A stretch of DNA of 64,000 nucleotides from Imbricaverruca yamaguchii. Lineage: Eukaryota > Arthropoda > Thecostraca > Neoverrucidae. The stretch spans positions 508,501-572,500 of the forward strand of contig JAOTOL010001339.1 of the NCBI GenBank assembly GCA_034440575.1. Direction: 5' to 3'. Position 1 is the first letter of the stretch. Each line of letters begins with the position of its first letter. A model generated the notes under the pieces. The model was not told where the DNA came from and did not search any database. It saw nothing but the letters and a program-made list of their open reading frames with translations. Below are positions 22,798 through 35,300 of this stretch, piece by piece. The position numbers and the translations under genes were made by a program.

Positions 22798-22924
22798 TTC
22801 AACGTTCATTCCCATGAAATTCATTTCACATTCGTTGCGATGATACCTAAACCGTGCTGATACCCGACGATAGCTAGTTAGAGCTTCTAGGAAATTATGA
22901 CGTTCTTGAATCTGTGGTGGTTAT

Positions 22925-23130
22925 GAGCTGCGGAGATTATGACCACTTCGGAATTGTGGAGGTTATGAACTGGGGAGGGTATGACCGCTTCGGAGTTGTG
23001 GAGGTTATACCCGCTTCGGAGTTGTGGAGGTTATGACCTGTGGAGCCTATGACCACTTCGGAGTTGTGACTGTGTAGGTCATGACCTGTGGAGGCTACGA
23101 CCGCTTTAGGTATCCTGAATTATGGAGGTT
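22925..23130 (-). repeat. About 28-bp minisatellite, right arm (inverted)
   Basis: Units of CCGCTTCGGAGTTGTGGAGG plus TTATGA, the reverse complement of the array at 22228-22650. About six copies, decaying at both ends. Confidence 0.83.
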
Positions 23131-23352
23131 ATAAACTATCGAAATTATGGCCCGTGGACCTTATGGTACGCTGTCCTCTCCCTGCGCTACGGTGTGCGGT
23201 AAAGCCTCTCATTCCCGCGGTGCGGTGTGCGGTACATCATCTGCCTGTCTGGCGTTCGGTATCACCACTCGCAGTATCCCTATCCGGCAGTAGGCGCCCC
23301 ACGCTGCTGGAATACCAGACGGCAACGATCAATGATCGGTGCGGTCAGCCAC

Positions 23353-23706
23353 GGCCCGCAGTGGTGACCACCGCACCGCCCGGCGCGCCGTCTGACCCAC
23401 TTAACGCCTCAGGGCCCGCAGTGGTGACCACCGCACCGCCCGGCGCGGCGTCTGACCCACTTATCGCCTCAGGGCCCGCAGTGGTGACCACCACACCGCC
23501 CGGCGCGGCGTCTGACCCACTTAACGCCTCAGGGCCCTGCAGTGTCGACCACCGCACCGCCCGGCGCGCCGTCTGACCCACTTAACGCCTCAGGGCCCGC
23601 AGTGGTGACCACCGCACCGCCCGGCGCGCCGTCTGACCCACTTAACGCCTCAGGGCCCGCAGTGGTGGCCACCGCACCGCCCGGTTGATCCACTTATTTC
23701 CTCAGG
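23353..23706 (+). repeat. 60-bp minisatellite, 6 copies
   Basis: Unit GCCCGCAGTGGTGACCACCG, CACCGCCCGGCGCGCCGTCT, GACCCACTTAACGCCTCAGG. Six copies, the last one partial. Because 60 is a multiple of three, the frames stay open; they are not called as genes. Confidence 0.93.
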
Positions 23707-23949
23707 GTTCTAGGGTTAATCGCTTCTCTACTTCCTTGTAGCAGTATGTACAGGCGATGGGATGGGGAGCGATAAATAGCCGGCCATTCGGGGGCTTTGT
23801 TACAGCTGAACAGCTGAAATGAATACTGCAGCTTTGGGCTATCGGTGATCGCCACGTTGCGTGACGTTGTTTGCAGACAAACGGAAACGTCGTAATATGC
23901 GCCTGAGTACGTCAGGCTTATCCGACGGAAACACTGAACAAGAACAACT

Positions 23950-24004
23950 GGCGGAATATTACCATGGTTGTCGATGCGCCCTAAAACCCAAATAACTAAC
24001 TGAC
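23950..24004 (+). mobile_element. Ultra-short retroposon copy 6
   Basis: GGCGGAATATTACCATGG, TTGTCGATGCGCCC, then TAAAACCCAAATAACTAACT. It has the full hairpin-plus-tail design. A convincing target-site duplication was not found. Confidence 0.7.
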
Positions 24005-25488
24005 TCAATAGGAACAGCCGGCATACACTGATGGCTTACACTGAGCCTACCAAAAATAGCACCTACTTGGTCTCCGACGTGGTTTCCCATCTTTGTGTGG
24101 GGTCCTTGACACCCACACCCATATCAGATAATATGCTGGCTTGCCCATGAAGGCTTGCCCATGAAGACTACACCGGCTCAGCTTGACTTCAAACCCATTT
24201 GGGCATCTGGGCTTTAATCCCTTTTATCCATCGCCCTCCTGAATGACATTCGTGTATTCGCACACTGAATCTTGAATTTATTTTATTTTATTTCTTTTAG
24301 AAACTGAGCTGTGCTTGCTGACCTAAACGCCACCAGGTTTCGTTTCTATATCTGGCATGTCGCATATAAAATTTCAGCTGCATAGCAAATGGGCGCAGAG
24401 GTAGCGTGATAATCTGACCTTGACCCCCACAAACCCGCCGTTGCCTTTTATCAGGCAGCCTGGTGGTCGCAGGTCGGTTTTGCAGGTCATCTGCCAACAG
24501 GCGGCTCCACGCATGGCCGGCGATGCGCGCAATCACCGGTCTGTTCCGGGCTGACAATGGAAAAATCGCACGGCAACGCACACAGGATGACTCACGACGC
24601 ACGTACCAGGGACGGAAGCGCTGTTCAATGGAGGGGCGATGTGGCAAAATTGAGTGGAGTAAACTAGATGAAAACAAAATGGAGAGGACATCGAAATCTT
24701 TTTTCCCGCTGGGCTATTGGTTGCGATGACGAAAAGTGGGGTCATGAGTCTCTTGCTCTTGCACGTGTATGCCTGTATAAATTAGTGTACAAGTCCTCCT
24801 TCACGTATTGGAGTATTTGAGCCAGCACAGCCAAGTAGCAATTAAACCAGCATAACCAAGCTCCACTAGATTCCAACGTATTAAGCAAATGCAAAACTCT
24901 TGAATTGACCGTGTGAATGTATGACTATGTGATTAATGACTATAACCATGTAGAGCTTGATCTTATTATTGCACTGTGTCATGGCTATTGCGTGGCCAAC
25001 ACCGAAACGTTAGCTCGGGTTCGGATGCGCCAAGGAGGTCTTCTCCAAAGAAGGTGCCGTGCTCTGCATTCGAGTCGAGTTGCCTGCGGTGAATCATATT
25101 CTGCGGAAATACACGTGCGTGCGAACGATTCCACTGTTCCGGCGGTGTTTGCGTTGTCGTGCACCGGCTGGTCGCGGTGGCGCTGCTCGACTGGGGACAT
25201 GTCTCCACCATGCTGCTGCCAACTGTCTGAATAGAGTGCTGCAACAGGGTTAGAATATTGGTTTTTCGTTAGGTGTGAGATGTCGAAACGGGCATAGCAG
25301 GATGTCGAAATTTGACACGTAAGTAGTGTAATTTAAAATGCTTTTGATGTCTTTCAGACTAAAATTCGAGTTGATGGTGTAGGTAATTATGACTGGACAT
25401 TTATCATTTATTTTTAGGTTTATAATTTAGGAAGAGCTATATTTCATAAACGAGATACCGTTAGAAAGGAGACATGAATAGTTCATAC

Positions 25489-25582
25489 CCAGGAGCAGGT
25501 CGCCGATACTTCTTGAAGAAGGATGTCGATTGAGTGTTCAGAAAGTGGTAAATTCCACCCTATTTCACGAATGATTTATCAC
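25489..25582 (-). repeat. Dispersed repeat copy, inverted partner of 351-450
   Basis: Read on the minus strand it starts GTGATAAATCATTCGTGAAA, then TAGGGTGGAATTTACCACTT, and continues through CGACATCCTT and AAGAAGTATCGG, matching 351-450. Confidence 0.55.
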
Positions 25583-26336
25583 TGTGCCGCAATGTCGTGG
25601 GCACATCGGCAGCTCGCTTCAGTCCCGGATCTCCGGTCTCGCCAGGGGTGGTGATGCAGAGATGTGCTGTCTGGGAGCGTGGCTGTGAGTCAGGTCACCC
25701 ACAACAGCTGGCACGGACGCTCCGCCCGTGCTTTGGTTGGCGGTCGGGTTTGCAGACGACAGCCGTTGGCACCACTCAGCCCATCGGAATACGGTCGCGG
25801 TGTTGTGGATGGCTTCAAGCTGGGACCGGTGTGCTTCCATGCGGTCCGCTGACGCTCTCTTCAGAACAGTGGCGAAAGACGATGTGCACCCGGCGGTGGG
25901 GTGCGGGGTGTGTGGTAACGTTCGTCATTCCAGGTCCGTTGGTTCTGTGTGAACAGTTTGAAGATTATTCACACAGCTTGAAGATCAGTTGCTCACTAAA
26001 TTGTTGCCGCCGTGCACATGCACCCAGAGATGTCTGCGCTGGTTGGGCTTTCTCGACAGCCCAAATGTTTGACTAAGTTCGGGTTTTCTGAGCAGCCTGA
26101 ATGCTTGAATACATTCAAGTATAATGTGATTCTCTTGCAGTTGTGGAAAATATTAATACAGATAGCGCATACAAATTAGTCCACAATCCCTGGAGTTGTC
26201 CTAAACACGGAACACGAATTTATTTTTCCGAACCTTGCTCTCCCTGGTTTCTTTTGATATCGATGGAAAATATACTGAACTCAGCGTGAAAATGTTCGGA
26301 TGAAATAGCCCACTAACAATCGATCTCTTCCTGCAG

Positions 26337-29300
26337 GTAGTTAGCGTCGCGCAAGTACCAGCCGCGGCGGGAGCCAGAGGCGCCACTATGGTGGTGTTGG
26401 AAGGGAGACATCAGTAACATCATGGCAGGCATGCAGGACAAAACCGGCGTCCGGATCAACAACAAGCACAAGCTGAGACACAGGTGGGTGTTGATGATCA
26501 AAAACCATGGGCGTTATATGATCAACATGGTCGATGCGCCCTAAAGCCGAAATAACTAACTAACGATGATCAAAAACCAGCACACTTAAACCAGTTCACA
26601 ACCACGGAAAAGGCTGGGATTCAGGGGCCTACTGACCAAGCACACACGGAGGGCCGGGATTCAAAAGGAGGTTTGTCCCTTCCCCTCCTCCCCCCCCCCC
26701 CCCCTAAAGGTGGGAAAGGACAAAAACTTTTAAAAAAAAACAACACACGACGCACACCCACACGCACCAATTATTGCTGGAGTGGCCTTATGCACCAGGT
26801 TCCTATTGCTAAGCAGAGCTTGTTCTGTTAGAATTTACACCGTCCAACCGTCCAACCAATGAATTCCAGTTTGACGACAGAATTCCGGTCGAGAGTTCAA
26901 CGTGTCGTCAATGCACCGACACGGCCGCCCGGTATCTCGTCCCCAGCCGTGTCGGGCCTGTTGCAAACTGGCTTTCCCCAGCCGGGGGCTAAGTGCGAGC
27001 TCATGAAGCGACTCGAACCCTGTCTTGGCTGGACATGGAAGACCGATGCAGGCCAGCGTTCTAAACAACTGAGCCACCGGGAGCTGCCGACGCGACAAAA
27101 CGAAGACAGATGATGCGATATTTGGTGATGACAGGACAGGATGAAATACATAAATATTGTACCCAATGGAGGAGCATTTTCACTTCACCTTCCATTAGCT
27201 CCTTCGCCGAATAGTATAAGCATGGCGTCAGAAAGAATGGAACAGAATTAAAGTGAACAGGATTCAGACCAAGGCCAGAACAAAACAAGCGGTGGAGCTA
27301 TTATTGCACGCTAACTCCTGCCCGGGCGCTAAATGAACAATGCAGTCTATGCGCCCTAAAGCCCAAATAACTGACTAACTAACTCTTGCCGAACGGTCAG
27401 CCACTGGGTCGTCGGTTATTACAACCCAAGCTATTTCTATGGAAGTTTGAAGACCCACAAGATAGACACACACACATTAGACCAATCATCGTAAATACCT
27501 GTCTCACCTTACACTAGGCATATACACCAGGCCAATTATATTGCAAATACCCGCCCCAGCATACAATAGGCGCACACATCAGGCCAATCATATCGCAAAT
27601 ACGTACTCCAGCATACAAGAGGCACACAAAGGCTAATAATATCGGATCTACCCACCCCAGCATACAATAGGCACACACAGGCCAATCATATCGAAAATAC
27701 TTACCCCAGCATACAGGGTTACTAAGCGCCTCAACAATGTCCTACCCCATGCACACCATACAGGTACAGCTACAGCTGTATTTGCCAAAGATCCACAACA
27801 CGGGTGGCTTCTCACTTATGTACGCCATTACAGATGAAACGTTGAACACAGTAAGTGTGACCGCATCATCATGTATCGGATGTCACCGAGTACACACCGC
27901 CCAGGCTCGCGTCACGCAGACTAGTGCGACGCAACAGCACCCCTCAGGTCAGCTCGGACAGCCGATGTTTGGGGACGCACCACTTCAATGTCTCCCCGCA
28001 ACAGCGACGGCGTCTCCCCACGTCCGTGCGGAATTTCGGAGGTGTCCGACCGTCTGCACGTGTCTAGTGTTGTGCACATGCCTCTGGCTGGCAGACCGCG
28101 AGATAGTACGGTCGATGCAGTCGGGCTGGTCGGTGGCGGCGATCGTCTGCGCGATCCTCGAGATGAGCTGCCGGACAGTCAGCCGTCTGAGTTCCTTCAC
28201 AGTGTCTGATGTGTGTCGGATCGTCTCCTGGCAGTCACGACTCGTGCACAGACATTCACGACCGTCTGCACACGGTGTACCTGGGCGTGCGCGCACGAGC
28301 CGTGCATGGCTAATGCTACACAGTATCGCACTATGGACAACACCGCAGCCTGTACGATGTTCGTCGGCGTGACGTCCGCGATCGCTTGTCGCGTGTGGAA
28401 CAATGATATGAGGATTACAGGACACCTGTGCAACACGGCATCGGTATGTGTTTGATAATTCAGCTTGCGGTCAATGGTGATTCCAAGGTCTCGCACTGTT
28501 GGAGCAGACACTGGTGCACCATAAAAATTCAAAGTGACTGACAGTACATTTCTAAACATTGTTGGAGTGCCAAAATTCAGCATCGGTGTCTGTCTGTTGT
28601 CCAGTTTCATATCATTGTGGCAAAATCACTGGTACATGAAGCTGAGTGCGTGCTCCATCTAGAAATTGAGCTGCTACAAACTTTTTTTTCGCTGGCGAGG
28701 CTCTGTGTGTCATCCGCAAATTGAACAACGGTGACGTCATCCGGCACGCAGAGGCTCGTGCCATTGGCGTGCATAAAATAGCTCAGAGCGCCGCCTCGGA
28801 AAACCCCAGCTGAGTTATCTCTCGTGCTAAACGTCAGGGGTCCACCATGAGCTCTACTCATCTGATCCTGTTGTACGTGTTCGACTAAGTAGTTACCGAA
28901 CCTAACAATATCGACACCGTACGAAGAAGAAATATTTTCGTGTAGTTCTTCGTGGGGTACTACATCGAAACACTTTGAGAGATACGAGACCGGAAGATAG
29001 AATTCGCCGTTATACATAGCCTGAAGGGCTTTGTCATTGATAACGTGAAGCGCCTATTCTATAAAACTTTTTTTTTTAAATCGGTAACCGCATTGGAGGT
29101 CACACAGTAGTTTGGTTCTTTCCAGACAACCAAATAGCTGTTCCTTAACTACTCGTTCGACCACCTTCATTACAGCGGTCAAAATAGGCCGTGTCTGGTC
29201 AAGTATCTGTGGTATTTTGTTTTATCATCTTGGCGTTCGGAATTGGGGTGACTAGTGTATCCATGCTTGACCAGTGCTTCCACGCTTGCGAGACGATGAC

Positions 29301-32300
29301 AGTGGCCTGGCTGGAGTTGACTGTGTCCAGGACGAGGTGACCAAGTCCGAAGAAAGATATCTGGAACGTGGACAAACTAATGCCGTCGACGTCAGTGGAG
29401 TTTGGATGGCTTCGTCGATGCCAGCGTCGCGCTTAGTAAGCCCGTGGCGATTGATTGCCCTTGGATGCACCCGTTGTGCCATGAGGGAGGTATGTCGGCA
29501 CTTAGTGCGGCCGCAGCTGGTCCGTCGCCGGCTGTGACATAGTACAACCACCAGCATGGCACACACTCATCCCTTAACCCTAGTTTTTCCCGTTTTCAGT
29601 TGAAGCCGGAGTGGCATTCAACCGCTCAGGTTTTTCGCGGATAGCGAACGAACGGCGGTTCGTAGTTGAGACGATCGAAATCATTTTAGATAATTCATGA
29701 GTACGCTACGAATAAATTACCGGGTTTTCCAAAACGTGCTGAAAAGCCCGCTTCGTATTTCCACCAAAGAAGAACCAATCCGATGCCCCCGCATCCCACC
29801 AAGCCCACGGTATTGCGAAAAGCACACCAATTGGCGTAATATTCGCCAAAACCTACATGGTTAGCATCGGACGTTTTGCCATACGTAATGTGAAAGCGCA
29901 GCCATTCATGTGTGCTCGGCACGTTAACAACACATTTGCCGACATCCAAAACGAATCCCGGCTGCTCTTACTCAAAGCCGAACCTGAAGAGAAATATGTT
30001 CTGGAAGAGTCCCCTGCCAACAAGGTTGCTCTTGACGTCCATGACGATGTTCACAGCGGATGGGCAGCGCACTTGGCCTATGTGAATGGCTGCCACCAGA
30101 CAGCGCTGTCATCAGACAGCGCTGTCACAACGCAACAGCTGCGACTCGCAAACCCCACATCAATCACAATGCATTGCAGCTTGACCAGGCGGCGGAGAAC
30201 CGGTCTTGTCTTCCACTGTGACATTATGATGTGGCTATTATTTGCAGCCGTCATCACCCAGAGCTCAATTGGCAGCCGTACGACCGTAGGACAGTAGGAA
30301 GGTAGGATGTAGGAGCAACCTACTTGCGTGCAGCCGACCATTAAAACGAAGCTTCAAATCCTATTGCATCAGCCATCAAGCCGAAGACCAACTGTCCTCG
30401 ACTTGCACAGCTTGCTCCACGTCGCCAGTTTTAACTTCCAGCGGCGAAACACGTGCTGGCCAACACATGGAAACCATTCGCTGACGTGCTTATCGGCCAG
30501 TTTCGCCACACCACCGTCCGTATTGGCGTCTTCGGGACGGCGTCCTTCCTGTCCTGCACGCTCTCAGAAGCATGTGCGAAGTGCAAACAACATTGCCCAG
30601 GGAGGCCATAGATGGCCATGGCAGCCGTCGAATGTTCTTGCTACTATTTCTTGCGTGTCTGGCTACTATTTCCCGCGTAATTCTATCAGCACGGTGCTGA
30701 AACTGATTGGCGTGTGTGTGTCGCCGCATGGCACTGGGGCGCCCAGCGGCGGCCGACGCCACTCCCCTCGCGTCTCACGTGATGCCGCTCTGTAGTCACG
30801 TGGTCACGACTCGGAGGCGGCCGCCGGGGCGGCCCCGCTGGCGTGCGGCGACGAGTGACGTGCGCACCGTCCGGCCTGCAGCGACGCGCCACTGGCGGGC
30901 GGTAGTTTTTAGCTCCGCTGTCTGTCCATCGCTCCTCAGTGGGGGAGGGGGCGGGCGCCGCTGTCTGCCCATCGCTCCGCGGTGGGCGGCGGGCGCCGCT
31001 GTCTGCCCATCGCTCCTCAGTGGGCGGCGGGCGCCGCTGTCTGCCCATCGCTCCGCGGTGGGCGGCGGGCGGCCGTTTTTAGCTCCGCTGTCTGCCCATC
31101 GCTCCTCAGTGGGCGGCGGACGGCCGTTTTTAGCCGCCGCTGTCTGCCCGTCGCTCCGCGGTTTGCGGCGGGCGGCCGTTTTTAGCCGCCGCTGTCGCCC
31201 ATCGCTCGGCGGTGGGCGGCGGACGCCTGCTGTCGCCCATCGCTCGGCGGTGGGCGGCGGACGCCTGCTGTCGCCCATCGCTCGGCGGTGGGCGGTGGGC
31301 ACACGCACTCCCCACGCAACGGCGGCCGCCGTCCGCCCGACCTTTGTTGTCGTGCCGGGTAAGCAGCCAAGTGCGCGTGCCGGTGGGTGGGTGAGTGAGG
31401 CTGTCCGTGTGATGGCGGGCGTGCCGAGCCGCCCGCGTGCGGGTGGGTCAGCGTGCGGCAGGCCATATGTGTTGTTCCATAAACATTATTGGGACGGTGG
31501 GGGGGTGGGGGGGGTGCTACAAGATCGATGTAGAAATAGCATGTGGCTGTTTCATATGCACACCGGAGGAGGGGGCTGGGGCTGAATGCACGCATTTATG
31601 TTTTTGTTTTACATTATTTCATACACGGGCGGCGATATTGTAATGCAATCTTGTGACATTGTTAAAAATCCACGAGTCCATCCTATGCAGCACAAAATCG
31701 AAATCCGTAAGTAAATATAGGAACTGTGTGGGTGCGAAATCGACCGACCGAGCGGTGGCCGACGAGCGGTCAAGGTCACAAAGCTTTGTCAGTGTGGTGG
31801 AGCGACGGTGTGGTGAGTCGGCTTGGCACGACCTCATTTGACCTTAAAGGCCTGGGTCATGCAATTTGTACTGAAACGAGTTCACCACATCCGTCATCTA
31901 CCCTCAAAATTGTGTGCTCATAGCTTCAGTAGTATCCGAAATCTTGGGAGCAGGGACAGAATCCTCCTATGAAATTGTAACCACACGTCTATAAGACCAG
32001 GCTATCACTCAAGAGGTATGAAATTGTCCGACTCAATGCAAGCCCAACAAAAGAACATCGACTGTAGCTTTCGAAACGTTGCATTCTATCAGTGTGCAAG
32101 AATTTCCCAGCCACGTTTCCTCCGGTATTCATACATCAACGAATAATCTACGAGCCCGCCCACACGAGCCCATTTGTTAAATGTTATGGCCAACTATTCA
32201 TATGTTTTTAATATTAATATTAGTGGGCAAGGCATACAGACACACATCCAGGTAAGGAATCATGGCTCCGGTCATACCAACACGCATTACACAAACTGAG

Positions 32301-35300
32301 ATAGTGGAGTGGACCGCGTTCGGACATTCAATATAAAATGTAGAGTTCTTATATGTAACGTTTTGGTCGATTTGAGGTCACATTTTTGCGTTCTTTTTTG
32401 ATGGTTGAAAGAATGACAATATTGAATCCTTATCAAGTGTAGTTGCCAGTTCAATACATCTAACGCACCATCTTCACGTCAGCTTTTCTCCAACCAACAT
32501 CACCTGAAAAGAGACCGAGTTCAATATATCCTCGAAATCCAAGCAAGCAAAGCAGCGTGTTTTGGCATTTGTATCACAACGTTCGCTCGAAATGCTCGCT
32601 CACTGTCTGTACAGCCAGTGTAAACTCGCAAGATGAGTGCTTCCTGTGAAGCGTCTGTGGATGAATACGTGCTATGTGTGGCTGTATCTGGTAATCTAAA
32701 TACAATCAGGCGAATTCTGACCTTCACATCTTAGTGGTCTGCAACGCAAATATGAAGGTGTGTTCACTGTTGCAAAATTCCCTGGTGGAGAAAATGATGC
32801 AATGCATCTGCTTTGAATAATCTGAGGGCACATAACATACAACTCAGAAGTATTTAGGAACGACACCGTCATTTGCCATCTGCAGTGGCCTCCCGCCAGC
32901 AGCCAGACTACAACCACAAGATGTACAAATAGATGTGATACCGCACCCCTGTTACCAATCATATTACATCCCTGTAACCCCAACCCTGTCATCAGTACCA
33001 GTGCCATACTATATAGTGAAGGTATGCATGGGATGAAATGAAGCAGCCGTCGTGAGCGATGTAAAAAGGATATCGATCCATGTCTCCGAGCGTTTCTAAG
33101 CTCAAGTAGCGGAACAAATGTTGTCGATATTGAATTGGACCCATCTTCAACAACGCCAAACGAAAACTTTGCAGATGCGCACTTGCCGGCTGTATTATCA
33201 CAGAAGCACACTTGCTACGTGGACTATCAATATTGAGATCGTACTGAGGGTCTCAGACTGCACAACTATCTAGGAAAAGAAGCCGTTGCACATGGGCAGG
33301 GGAAAATGCATGCTGGGAACATATGCGGGCAAGTGTGGTTCCTGCGAACGGGATGGCCAGAATAACAGCAGCTAGGTACAATACAAGGCATCAAATGTGC
33401 ACCACGTTGTGTCTGGCTGTCTGATTCGCTGATATCACGGAATTAAGATAGTTTTAAGTTATCGTGCACTAAATGCACTGTATATATAACATTTTGCTCC
33501 CCCTGTCCTAGTTTGCGGATGTGGCTGTTCTAAGAAGTATCAATTCTAGATGTCTCTCCGCTTGATATGACATCTATGTCTTATATGGTGAAATACGTAT
33601 GCGTCGCCACTCCCTGCGAAATAGACGAAGTAGTCGTTATAGTACAAATCACGGATACTTTTAAAGAAGGTATTGCATCACATATGCAGCCAAAAATGTA
33701 TCGGAAAATAATCATTCTCCATCATGAAGATTAGGCATCGGATGATTGGTCATACACCATGTTGTAGTGCCGGGAACAGGATGAAGATGCGCAATTTTCT
33801 CTCTCTTCAAAACCCAACATTTTACCGTCCTCGGCGCGGCGGCCCTGCCAGCTCCGGGGACTCCCACCAGGGGTGGACTCAGGAATCGTCACGACTACAT
33901 TTGTCTGAAGGGGCGCCATTTCGTCGGAGGAGGTCTATACGTCACCATTACTTGAATAAAAGTCTGAGTTTAAAAACTGACGGGTGTGACATTTTATCAC
34001 TTGCCAATAGGTGTGCAGTATTGCATTGTCAAACAGCACCGTTCAACCCCAACAAACAATGTAGAAAATACTTCTTTTTAGAGATGATAATGTTGTAGAT
34101 GACAAGCATCAATGGCACTACACTGTTTTTCCAACTTTGGTGTGAGGTCAGCTTATTTTGGGAGTGGGTGCTTGAGGGAGTCAGCCTACGCGTCCATGGG
34201 TGTGGCGGTCAGCCAATTTGGAGGAGGCTGCCTCCGTTTTGGTGGGTATAGGGTCGGCCTACATGTGGGTGGATTTGGGTCAGCCTATATGTGGGTGGGT
34301 GTAGGGCCAGCCTTCGCGTGGGTGGGTAAAGAGTTCCGTCAGCATTGGACTCGGGTTCGGGGTTGCAATTTGTCAGTCTACGGCTGAAGATATAATTACG
34401 TCCAGCACTTGGTCGTCTCGTGGGTAATATCAGCACCATCACCATACAACTGGGTGGATGCTGACCCCGACTGACCTTACGTCCAGCGCTTGGTCGTCTG
34501 GTGGGTAATATCAGCACCATTGCCAGGTGGCTGGGTGCTGACTCCGACCGACCTTACGCCCAGCACTTGGTCGTCTCGTGGATAATATCAGCATCATCGC
34601 CAGGTGGCTAGGTGTGGACATGCGACACAGCGTTTCCTCAGCAACTCACTGATTGGCCAGCGACGTCAAGGTCGGAGGTGCGCGGCGTGGGGCGATGCGC
34701 GTCAGCGTCCGTTACGCCCAGCACGACATTCTTGTTTTAGTGCCAACCGCTCGTACGCCTAATATAGATTCTGGACGCGACAGCAGCAGCGGCGCTTCAG
34801 GGCGGTGGGCGACCCACGTGTGTCAGTGTTGGAGCACGTCCATCGATCACCCGGCGATTCTGCCCACTCATACGGCGGCGGCCGCCCCGCCAGCCAGGTG
34901 CGCCGCCGATTAGGGTTCGGCGACTCAGGATCGCATCGCCAGCCGCGAGCATCGACGACACGCGTTGTCGTCCGCGGCGGCGATCGTTGGCCTGGCGATT
35001 ATTTCCGCGGCAGCGATCATTGGCCTGGCGATCATTTTCTCGGCGGCGATCATTGGCCTGGCGATCATTGCCGCGGCGGCGACCATTGTCCTGACGATTA
35101 TTTCCGCCGCGGCGATCATTTCCGCAGTGTCGATCATTGCCGCGGCGGCCATCATTGGCCTGGCGATCATTGCCGCGGCGGCGATCATTGGCCTGGCGAT
35201 CATTGCCGCGGCGGCGATCATTGGCCTGGCGATCATTGCCGCGGCGGCGATCATTGGCCTGGCGATCATCAGCCTGGCCGCCGTGCCGTCCGCTGCCCGA

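Larger units (their letters stand above)
23710..26336. other. Intergenic/5' side of the kinase gene
   Basis: No coding exon recognised. It contains the mini-retroposon at 23950-24004 and the dispersed repeat at 25489-25582. A 159-codon frame at 25597-26076 has no recognisable domain. The kinase exon at 26337 follows a clear polypyrimidine acceptor, so this stretch is probably intron of its 5' UTR. Confidence 0.4.

Noticed and set aside
25597..26076. 159-codon plus frame
   Set aside because: No domain, no splice-site support, and it lies in the probable 5' UTR intron of the kinase.
29857..30297. 146-codon plus frame
   Set aside because: No recognisable family; overlapping antisense frames of similar length suggest chance.
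32696..33211. 171-codon minus frame
   Set aside because: No domain recognised, and other frames are also open. Could be an old element, but unsupported.
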